DNA of 7,538 nucleotides from BOKV01 sp041739465 (GTDB lineage Bacteria > Pseudomonadota > Alphaproteobacteria > Rhizobiales > Rhizobiaceae): the NCBI GenBank assembly GCA_041739465.1, contig JBGSNX010000029.1, forward strand, positions 1 through 7,538, read 5' to 3'. The notes under the pieces were generated by a model. The model had not been told where the DNA came from and did not search any database. It saw nothing but the letters and a program-made list of their open reading frames with translations. Positions within the stretch are counted from its first letter, which is position 1. Every line of letters begins with the position of its first letter. This document shows positions 1 to 5,482 of this stretch, piece by piece. Position numbers and translations under genes: made by a program.

Positions 1-749
1 GCCCCGCCGCAGATGAACAGGATGTTGGTGGTGTCGACCTGCAGGAATTCCTGCTGCGGATGCTTGCGCCCGCCTTGCGGCGGCACCGAGGCAACCGTGC
101 CTTCCATGATCTTCAGCAAGGCCTGCTGCACGCCTTCGCCGGACACGTCGCGGGTGATCGAAGGATTGTCCGACTTGCGGGAAATCTTGTCGACTTCGTC
201 GATGTAAACGATACCGCGCTGCGCCCGCTCGACATTGTAGTCGGCGGCCTGGAGCAGCTTGAGAATGATGTTCTCGACGTCTTCGCCGACATAGCCGGCC
301 TCGGTCAACGTGGTGGCGTCTGCCATGGTGAATGGCACGTCCAAAATGCGCGCCAATGTCTGGGCAAGCAAGGTCTTGCCGCAGCCGGTAGGGCCGATCA
401 GCATGATGTTGGACTTTGCCAGTTCCACGTCGTTGTTCTTGGCAGCGTGTGCCAGGCGCTTGTAATGGTTGTGGACCGCAACCGACAGAACCCGCTTGGC
501 GTGCTTCTGGCCGATTACGTAGTCGTTGAGGACTTCGAGGATTTCCAGCGGCGTTGGAATGCCGTCGCCCGATTTCACCATGGAGGATTTGTTTTCCTCG
601 CGGATGATGTCCATGCACAATTCTACGCATTCATCGCAGATGAACACGGTTGGGCCTGCGATCAGCTTGCGAACCTCATGCTGGCTTTTGCCACAGAAGG
701 AACAGTAAAGCGTGTTCTTGGATTCACCGCTGTTTGATATCTTGCTCAT
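1..749 (-). CDS. clpX: ATP-dependent Clp protease, ATP-binding subunit ClpX (3' end cut by window)
   Basis: AAA+ unfoldase of the cytosolic ClpXP protease. It recognises tagged substrates, unfolds them with ATP and threads them into ClpP. The visible 249 codons cover the N-terminal zinc-binding domain, with the Cys16-x2-Cys19 and Cys38-x2-Cys41 pairs, and most of the large AAA+ domain. Walker A is GPTGCGKT (residues 119-126), the GYVG pore loop is at 152-155 and Walker B is IVYIDE (180-185). The frame runs off position 1 soon after the FICGG segment, so sensor 2, the small AAA+ domain and the IGF loop that docks on ClpP lie outside the window. The ATG at 747-749 follows a GAGGG ribosome site (756-760) with 6-nt spacing. 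The gene lies 273 bp downstream of clpP on the same strand, so ClpXP is encoded as a pair. All visible catalytic motifs are intact. The family assignment is secure. Confidence 0.97.
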   Translation of the reverse strand, partial: MSKISNSGESKNTLYCSFCGKSQHEVRKLIAGPTVFICDECVELCMDIIREENKSSMVKSGDGIPTPLEILEVLNDYVIGQKHAKRVLSVAVHNHYKRLAHAAKNNDVELAKSNIMLIGPTGCGKTLLAQTLARILDVPFTMADATTLTEAGYVGEDVENIILKLLQAADYNVERAQRGIVYIDEVDKISRKSDNPSITRDVSGEGVQQALLKIMEGTVASVPPQGGRKHPQQEFLQVDTTNILFICGG

Positions 750-799
750 TTCACACCCTCACCAGACATCCCGTCCGGTCATGTTATGCGCCAGTCGCC

Positions 800-820
800 G
801 CATTTGCCGAAGACAAATGC
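800..820 (-). repeat. 7-bp hairpin upstream of clpX
   Basis: GCATTTG at 800-806 and CAAATGC at 814-820 form a perfect 7-bp stem around a 7-nt loop, about 50 nt before the clpX start. It would lie in the clpX leader or in the clpP-clpX intercistronic mRNA. No U-tract follows on the minus strand, so it is not a standard terminator. The stem is AT-rich and could be chance. No function is assigned. Confidence 0.3.
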
Positions 821-899
821 CGAACGGCCCCAAGCTTTGCCAAATCAAGCATCAGGGCCGCTGCTTCGCAAGTCCTGACCACCCCAAGTGGCAAATGTA

Positions 900-937
900 C
901 CCCGGCATTCTTCTCCAGAGGCTTAACGCAGCCGGGG
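900..937 (-). repeat. GC-rich inverted repeat between clpP and clpX
   Basis: CCCCGGC (900-906) pairs perfectly with GCCGGGG (931-937) across a 24-nt loop. All seven pairs are G-C, so the stem could form in RNA despite the long loop. No U-run follows on the minus strand. It sits directly beside the TGTGACA palindrome at 941-958. Possible roles are an mRNA-processing or stabilising structure in a clpP-clpX transcript, or part of a regulatory region for clpX. Nothing in the sequence decides between them. Confidence 0.35.
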
Positions 938-940
938 TTG

Positions 941-958
941 TGTGACACCAATGTCACA
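941..958. promoter_or_regulatory. 18-bp palindrome, candidate operator between clpP and clpX
   Basis: TGTGACA (941-947), four bases, then TGTCACA (952-958): a perfect 7-bp dyad with a 4-bp spacer, about 190 bp upstream of clpX. It has the size and symmetry of a dimeric helix-turn-helix operator. It resembles a CRP/FNR-superfamily site, but the TGTGA and TCACA half-sites are 8 bp apart, not the 6 bp of the classic CRP consensus. I do not recognise the cognate regulator. As RNA it would make a small hairpin without a U-tract. The dyad itself is read directly; operator function is inference. Confidence 0.4.
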
Positions 959-1022
959 AATACCGATCGCAGTATCCACCAGCCAAACGCCTTGATTCGC
1001 TGAACCAAAGCCTGCGCAGGGT

Positions 1023-1643
1023 CTACTCGGCTGCTACCGCGCGCTTTTCGATCACTTCATCGATCAGGCCCCAGGCCTTCGACTCGTCAGCGGTCATGAA
1101 ATGATCGCGATCCAATGTGCGCTCGACGCTTTCAAGGTCCTGCCCGCAATGCTTGACGTAAATTTCATTGAGGCGGCGCTTCATCTTGATGATGTCCAGC
1201 GCATGGCGCTCTATGTCGGATGCCTGACCGGAGAAACCGCCCGATGGCTGATGGACCATGATGCGCGCGTTTGGCAGCGCAAACCGCATGTCCTTGTGGC
1301 CGGCACAAAGCAGCAGCGACCCCATGGATGCCGCCTGCCCCATGCACAGCGTGGAAACCGGCGGGCGAATGAACTGCATGGTGTCGTAGATCGACATGCC
1401 TGACGTAACGATGCCGCCTGGCGAATTGATGTAAAGGTTGATCTCTTTCTTGGGGTTTTCAGCCTCAAGGAAAAGCAGCTGTGCCGTCACCAGCATGGCC
1501 ATGCCGTCTTCGATCGGCCCGGTGATGAAAATCACGCGTTCTTTCAACAGCCGTGAGAAAATGTCATATGCGCGCTCGCCGCGATTGGTTTGCTCAACAA
1601 CCATTGGAACAAGGTTCATGGCGGTCTGGATCGGGTCTCTCAT
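1023..1643 (-). CDS. clpP: ATP-dependent Clp protease, proteolytic subunit ClpP
   Basis: Serine peptidase (family S14) that forms the tetradecameric cytosolic chamber serving ClpX and, where present, ClpA. The 206-residue length is close to the 207-residue E. coli precursor. The Ser-His-Asp triad is Ser106 (in GQAASMGS), His131 (in MVHQPSGG) and Asp180 (in LDRDHF), with the same spacing as mature E. coli ClpP Ser97/His122/Asp171. The substrate-cradling INSPGG segment is at residues 72-77. The ATG at 1641-1643 is well supported. An AGGGA ribosome site (1650-1654) lies 6 nt upstream, and an in-frame TAA two codons before it excludes a longer product. The gene ends 273 bp before clpX and starts 194 bp after the hydroxy-acid dehydrogenase, all on one strand. 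These gaps leave room for separate promoters. A hairpin (1665-1682) lies in its leader. Confidence 0.98.
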   Translation of the reverse strand: MRDPIQTAMNLVPMVVEQTNRGERAYDIFSRLLKERVIFITGPIEDGMAMLVTAQLLFLEAENPKKEINLYINSPGGIVTSGMSIYDTMQFIRPPVSTLCMGQAASMGSLLLCAGHKDMRFALPNARIMVHQPSGGFSGQASDIERHALDIIKMKRRLNEIYVKHCGQDLESVERTLDRDHFMTADESKAWGLIDEVIEKRAVAAE

Positions 1644-1664
1644 GGTTTATCCCTGAAATGGCGG

Positions 1665-1682
1665 GCCGGAAGAAATTCCGGC
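1665..1682 (-). other. Hairpin in the clpP leader
   Basis: GCCGGAA (1665-1671), a 4-nt loop, and TTCCGGC (1676-1682) form a perfect 7-bp stem-loop ending about 10 nt upstream of the clpP ribosome site. It lacks a following U-tract, so it is not an intrinsic terminator for the upstream gene. If transcribed with clpP it could stabilise the 5' end or modulate initiation. The structure is seen in the sequence; its function is inferred. Confidence 0.4.
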
Positions 1683-1740
1683 TCAGATTCGCTGCAGAAC
1701 CCATTACATAGGACACAGCGGTTAAGGATTAAAGACCGTA

Positions 1741-1770
1741 AGCAGATGCTCTGGCCTGATACTCGTCAAG
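1741..1770 (-). promoter_or_regulatory. Weak candidate promoter for clpP
   Basis: CTTGAC at 1765-1770 (minus strand) is a good -35 match for housekeeping or heat-shock sigma factors of alphaproteobacteria. The hexamer about 18 bp downstream (TCTGCT, 1741-1746) is a poor -10. A second weak option nearer the gene pairs TATGTA (1705-1710) with TTTAAT 17 bp upstream. Neither is convincing. A promoter somewhere in this 194-bp gap is expected because clpP is well separated from the gene before it. Confidence 0.22.
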
Positions 1771-1811
1771 TCCGGGGGGCAGGCGATGGGCAGAACGCGT
1801 GTTCGCCGGAC
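1770..1811 (-). other. Long-loop inverted repeat downstream of the hydroxy-acid dehydrogenase
   Basis: GTCCGG (1770-1775) pairs with CCGGAC (1806-1811) across 30 nt. The loop contains a smaller dyad, GAAC-GCGT-GTTC (1793-1804). It lies about 30 nt past the dehydrogenase stop, where a 3'-end structure would be expected. It lacks a U-tract and overlaps the candidate clpP -35, so a terminator role is doubtful. Confidence 0.2.
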
Positions 1812-1837
1812 CCTGTTTTGGTGCAATTGCCCCGAAA

Positions 1838-3013
1838 TCAACGCCAAGCTTCGTTGACCGGCGCCCGCACGATTTCAGCATCGCGAAGTCCTGCAAGCGT
1901 TCCAACGCCAATCTGGACCATGTTGTTGGCAAGGTCAGCGCTGAGAATGTTGGCAACATGGCTACCACCTTCAGCCCCGGCAGTGGCAATGCCGTAGATG
2001 AATGGGCGTCCGACAAGAACGAAATCAGCGCCAAGGGCAATCGCCCGTGCAATGTCGAGGCCGGTACGGATGCCGCTGTCATAAAGTACCGCCATCTTGC
2101 TGCCCACGGCATCGGCAATGGCAGGCAACGCATCAATTGCGGCAGGTACGGCATCGAGTTGGCGCGCACCATGGTTGGAAACGACCACGCCATCCGCGCC
2201 CAGTTCCAGGCAAAGCCTAGCGTCTTCGGGGTGCATCACGCCCTTGATGACCAGCGGTTTTTTCCAGCTCTTTCGGATCCGCTTGATGTCTTCAATCCCG
2301 GTCATCCCCAGCTTGGAGGCATCCAGCAATCTCCCGATCTGCGACATTGATGCGCCGGGATAGTATTTTTGCACGGTTGCAAGCGTTGGCTTGCCCTTTC
2401 GCGCTGTTGCAACGACCCAGGACGGCCGCATCGCAAGCTGCGCCAATTGGCTCAGCGAGATCGCCGGCCGGCGGCCAAGTCCGGCTTTCTTCTGGCGCTC
2501 GCGGGTGCTGCTGACAGGTACGTCGACGGTGACAATGAGCGTGGCGAACCCGGAAGCGTCGGCGCGCCGAAGAACATCCTCCTCCGCGGTCTTGTCCCCC
2601 ATCGTATACAATTGAAACCAGCCATGATCCCCGGCAACTGCCCCGACCGCTTCGGGACCCTCGCAGGCAAATGAACTCAGGCAATAGGCAATTCCATGGT
2701 CACGTGCGGCTTTTGCCAGCATCAGTTCGCCGCCAGGCCACATCATGCCGGTAAGGCCAATGGGTGCAACGCCGAATGGTGCTTGCCATTTCTTTCCGAA
2801 AAGTGTGGTTGAAAGGTCGGGTTGCAACTCCCCGCGCATGAAACGCGGCGTGATCAACACGCTGTCGAGGGCCGCCCGGTTGCGCCCGATGGCTGTTTCA
2901 AGACCGGTGCCGCTGTCGAGATACTCCCAGGCAAAATTGGGCATGCGTTGCTTTGCTCGAACGGCAAGATCGCTGACCAAAGGGTACCTGCTGGCAAGAT
3001 CAGAATTATCCAA
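1838..3013 (-). CDS. FMN-dependent alpha-hydroxy-acid dehydrogenase, LldD type (391 aa)
   Basis: TIM-barrel flavoenzyme that oxidises a 2-hydroxy acid (L-lactate, glycolate or mandelate class) to the 2-oxo acid. The family signature SNHGARQ is at residues 279-285, with catalytic base His281 and substrate-binding Arg284. Aligned to spinach glycolate oxidase from memory, the other active-site residues are also present: Tyr31, Tyr136 (in FQLY), Asp164 (in VTVDVP), Arg171 and Lys257 (in VIKGV). The FMN-phosphate segments are DSGIR (312-316) and GRPF (335-338). The loop before LVIKGV is of the longer kind seen in membrane-associated LldD and MdlB, which suggests electron transfer to quinones. The exact substrate cannot be read from sequence. 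I chose the TTG start at 3011-3013 because AAGGAGG lies 5 nt upstream and the product matches the roughly 380-396 aa of the family. A TTG at 3071-3073 would add 20 residues unlike the family and lacks a ribosome site. Confidence 0.9.
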   Translation of the reverse strand: MDNSDLASRYPLVSDLAVRAKQRMPNFAWEYLDSGTGLETAIGRNRAALDSVLITPRFMRGELQPDLSTTLFGKKWQAPFGVAPIGLTGMMWPGGELMLAKAARDHGIAYCLSSFACEGPEAVGAVAGDHGWFQLYTMGDKTAEEDVLRRADASGFATLIVTVDVPVSSTRERQKKAGLGRRPAISLSQLAQLAMRPSWVVATARKGKPTLATVQKYYPGASMSQIGRLLDASKLGMTGIEDIKRIRKSWKKPLVIKGVMHPEDARLCLELGADGVVVSNHGARQLDAVPAAIDALPAIADAVGSKMAVLYDSGIRTGLDIARAIALGADFVLVGRPFIYGIATAGAEGGSHVANILSADLANNMVQIGVGTLAGLRDAEIVRAPVNEAWR

Positions 3014-3025
3014 TTGCTCCTCCTT
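3014..3025 (-). promoter_or_regulatory. Strong ribosome binding site that fixes a TTG start
   Basis: On the minus strand AAGGAGGA (3018-3025) lies 5 nt before the TTG at 3011-3013. This is the best Shine-Dalgarno match in the window and decides the start of the hydroxy-acid dehydrogenase. The strong site may compensate for the weak TTG initiation codon. Confidence 0.7.
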
Positions 3026-3064
3026 GGCCGCACGCGCACGCTGGAGCAGACTTCCCCCGGGCAC

Positions 3065-3082
3065 ATGATGCAATCATATTGC
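3065..3082 (-). promoter_or_regulatory. Candidate -10 and overlapping palindromes in the divergent region
   Basis: On the minus strand TATGAT (3073-3078) matches the -10 consensus at five of six positions and would give the dehydrogenase a leader of about 50 nt. No good -35 lies 16-18 bp upstream. Two dyads overlap it: ATGAT-GCA-ATCAT (3065-3077) and GCAAT-CAT-ATTGC (3070-3082). They could be an operator for an activator or repressor serving the dehydrogenase, the divergent ATPase, or both. I could not recognise a CueR or CsoR site for the ATPase in the 144-bp gap (3014-3157). Confidence 0.3.
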
Positions 3083-3157
3083 GCTTGTGGTCGCGTGCCT
3101 TGAGGCCCACTACCAGATCGATGCCGCCTGGCTGGCCACCCACCGAAGGAACAAGCC

Positions 3158-5482
3158 ATGACAGATATTTCTGCGCAAACAACACCAACCGCAATCGACC
3201 CGGTGTGTGGCATGACTGTCAAGCTTGGCATCGGCAAGCCAACGCTGTCCTACAAGGGCGTCGACTATCATTTTTGCAATCCGAAATGCCACACCCGCTT
3301 TGAGGCTGATCCGGTCTTCTACCTGTCGGGCAAATCAAAAATGAAGAAAAAGGCAGCCCCCAAGGCCGCACGCTACATTTGCCCGATGGACCCGGAAGTG
3401 CTTTCCGACAAGCCCGGCGATTGCCCGATTTGCGGCATGGCCTTGGAACCCGAGGCCCCGATTGCCGGCGCGCAGGCGACCAATCCGGAGCTCGTGGATT
3501 TCACCCGCCGGTTCTGGATCAGCATGGCGTTGGCAGTTCCTCTGCTTGTATTGTCAATGGGCCACATGGCCGGCCTGCCGTTGCGCCACATGCTGGGCGA
3601 GCGAATATCGCAGTTTGCCGAAATGGCGCTGGCCGCGCCTGTGGTGCTTTGGGCGGCGCTGCCGTTTTTCCGTCGTGGCTGGCGTTCAATCGAAAACCGC
3701 CATGCAAACATGTGGACGCTGATCTCGCTTGGCGTATCGGCGGCTTTCGCTTTCAGTTGCGTGGCTGTTCTGGTGCCTTGGGTTTTCCCCGCCGCACTTC
3801 GCGCTGCCGATGGAACGGTCCCGGTCTATTTCGAAGCGTCGGCGGTGATCGTTGCACTGGTGTTCCTGGGTCAGGTCCTCGAGCTGAAAGCCCGCGAAAA
3901 AACCGGTGCAGCCCTTGCGGAAATTCTTGCACTGGCCCCGAAAACTGCCATGCGCCTGAACGACGATGGCAGTGAATATGCCGCTCCGGTGGAAAACCTG
4001 CTTCCCGGCGACCGCATCCGAATTCGCGCAGGTGAAGCTGTGCCGGTTGACGGTATGTTGCTGGAAGGACACGCCACACTGGACGAGAGCATGATTACCG
4101 GCGAACCCCTGCCGGTCGAACGCAGCATTGGCGGCACGGTGACGGCAGGCACCCTCAACAGCGGCCAGGCATTTCTCATGCAGGCGCTCAAGGTGGGCGA
4201 TGAAACGATGCTCGCGGCCATCGGTGCGATGGTGACACAAGCGCAGCGCAGCCGTGCACCGCTGCAAAAACTGGCCGACAAGGTGTCCGGTTGGTTCGTC
4301 CCGACCGTCGTGCTGTGCGCTATTGCTGCCTTTTTGGCCTGGCTGGTGTTCGGGCCTGGAACCGGCATCGGATCAGGGTTGGGCAACGCAGTGATCGCCG
4401 CCGTTTCCGTCCTCATCATCGCCTGCCCGTGTGCGCTTGGACTTGCCACACCGATGTCCATCACCAATGCCGTGGCGCGAGGCGCAAGGGCTGGTGTTCT
4501 GGTGCGCGAAGCATCTGCGCTGGAACGGCTGGCAGCTCGCGACCTGCTGATCCTCGACAAGACAGGTACATTGACCGAAGGGCGTCCCTCGCTTGCATCC
4601 ATGAAAGTTCTTGGCGGTTGGAGCGAAAGCGAAGCCATCACCAACGCCGCAAGCCTGCAGTTGAATTCGGCGCACCCTTTGGCCAAAGCCATTCTCGACG
4701 AGGCAAATCGGCGGAAAATCGTCGCGGTGCCCGCAAGTGCTGTCGAAACCCATCCGGGCAAAGGCGTCAGCGGTCAAACCGCAGATGGCCTCGCCTTCCT
4801 TGGAAATGCTGACCTGATGCTGGAAAGCGGCGTCGCCCAGGATGCTTTCGCGGTCGACACCGGGAGTTCAGGCTCATTGATGTATCTGGCAATCGCCGGA
4901 AAACCGGTTGCGCTGTTTTCAGCAACCGATGCACTCAAGCCCGGAGCAAAACAGGCCATCGCGCAATTGCAGGAGAGCGGGCTGAGTGTCGTGATGGCTA
5001 CCGGTGACCATGAGGCCGCGGCACAAGCTGTGGCACAGGCAGTCGGGATCACCATCGTTCATTCCGGCCAATTGCCGGGCGGCAAGCAGGAACTGGTCAG
5101 CCACTACAGGAAACTGGGAAAAATCGTCGCTTTCGCAGGGGATGGCATCAATGACGGCCCTGCCCTTGCAGCCGCCGATTGCGGCCTTGCCTATGCCAGC
5201 GGCTCTGCGGTGGCCATGGAAACGGCTGGCATAACTCTTTTCAAAACCGACGTTGCAGCGATCCTGCGCGCCCGCCGACTGGCAACCGCAACAGTCAGGA
5301 ACATAAAGCAGAACCTGTGGTTTGCATTCGCCTACAATGGAGTGGGAATCCCGGTGGCCGCCGGATTGCTCTACCCGTTCTGGGGCATTCTGCTGTCACC
5401 GATGGTTGCAGCAGCTGCCATGAGCCTGTCTTCAGTTTCGGTGATCGGCAACGCCTTGCGCTTGCGCAATGCAAGGCTTTAG
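3158..5482 (+). CDS. Copper-translocating P1B-type ATPase (CopA-like) with N-terminal YHS and HMBD domains
   Basis: Inner-membrane pump that exports Cu(+) from the cytoplasm using ATP. The 774-residue product starts with a YHS domain (DPVCGM at 14-19, YHFC at 37-40, Cys44). A second metal-binding domain follows, with Cys75-Pro-Met77 and Cys89-Pro-Ile-Cys92-Gly-Met94. There is no GMTCxxC HMA domain. Eight membrane helices are predicted by eye near 117-138, 152-171, 186-206, 223-243, 378-399, 408-430, 718-738 and 742-763. Core motifs are TGE (314-316), CPC (423-425), DKTGT with phosphorylated Asp467, the N-domain His506-Pro507 and GDGIND (661-666). Cu(+) (P1B-1) signatures are Tyr726-Asn727 with Pro732, and Met755 with Ser758-Ser759. 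Recalled alignment with Legionella CopA suggests entry residues Met185, Glu242 and Asp374. ATG 3158 has GAAGGA (3145-3150) 7 nt upstream. The gene is divergent from the dehydrogenase, and its stop overlaps that of the convergent reductase. Silver transport is possible. Confidence 0.93.
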   Translation: MTDISAQTTPTAIDPVCGMTVKLGIGKPTLSYKGVDYHFCNPKCHTRFEADPVFYLSGKSKMKKKAAPKAARYICPMDPEVLSDKPGDCPICGMALEPEAPIAGAQATNPELVDFTRRFWISMALAVPLLVLSMGHMAGLPLRHMLGERISQFAEMALAAPVVLWAALPFFRRGWRSIENRHANMWTLISLGVSAAFAFSCVAVLVPWVFPAALRAADGTVPVYFEASAVIVALVFLGQVLELKAREKTGAALAEILALAPKTAMRLNDDGSEYAAPVENLLPGDRIRIRAGEAVPVDGMLLEGHATLDESMITGEPLPVERSIGGTVTAGTLNSGQAFLMQALKVGDETMLAAIGAMVTQAQRSRAPLQKLADKVSGWFVPTVVLCAIAAFLAWLVFGPGTGIGSGLGNAVIAAVSVLIIACPCALGLATPMSITNAVARGARAGVLVREASALERLAARDLLILDKTGTLTEGRPSLASMKVLGGWSESEAITNAASLQLNSAHPLAKAILDEANRRKIVAVPASAVETHPGKGVSGQTADGLAFLGNADLMLESGVAQDAFAVDTGSSGSLMYLAIAGKPVALFSATDALKPGAKQAIAQLQESGLSVVMATGDHEAAAQAVAQAVGITIVHSGQLPGGKQELVSHYRKLGKIVAFAGDGINDGPALAAADCGLAYASGSAVAMETAGITLFKTDVAAILRARRLATATVRNIKQNLWFAFAYNGVGIPVAAGLLYPFWGILLSPMVAAAAMSLSSVSVIGNALRLRNARL
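5453..5480 (+). terminator. Possible terminator hairpin overlapping the ATPase stop
   Basis: GCCTTGC (5453-5459) and GCAAGGC (5471-5477) form a perfect 7-bp GC-rich stem around an 11-nt loop, followed by only three T residues (5478-5480). It lies in the last codons of the ATPase. On the opposite strand it comes directly after the reductase stop, so it could act for both convergent transcripts. The short T-tract makes efficient intrinsic termination uncertain, and repeated Leu-Arg codons may produce the symmetry by chance. Confidence 0.35.

Noticed and set aside
60..737. 225-codon plus-strand frame antisense to clpX
   Set aside because: It lies wholly opposite a strongly conserved gene, and its translation shows no domain. 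It is a reverse-strand shadow.
941..958. Calling the palindrome a CRP or FNR site
   Set aside because: The half-site spacing is 8 bp, not 6, and the FNR TTGAT core is absent, so only an unassigned operator-like dyad is reported.
784..1008. 74-codon minus-strand frame filling the clpP-clpX gap
   Set aside because: It begins at TTG without a properly spaced ribosome site, contains the palindromes described above, and has no family-like sequence. It is probably a chance open frame in GC-rich DNA.
1011..1020. CCTGCGCAGG palindrome just after the clpP stop as a terminator
   Set aside because: A hairpin would have only three base pairs around a 4-nt loop, and no T-tract follows.
3871..4761. 296-codon minus-strand frame antisense to the ATPase
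   Set aside because: It is rich in Ser, Arg, Ala and Pro with no recognisable domain and lies opposite essential ATPase motifs. It is a shadow of codon bias.
3158..5482. Horizontal acquisition of the ATPase as a metal-resistance island
   Set aside because: There is no transposase, integrase, tRNA, direct repeat or visible base-composition shift, and no companion cop or cue genes are in the window.
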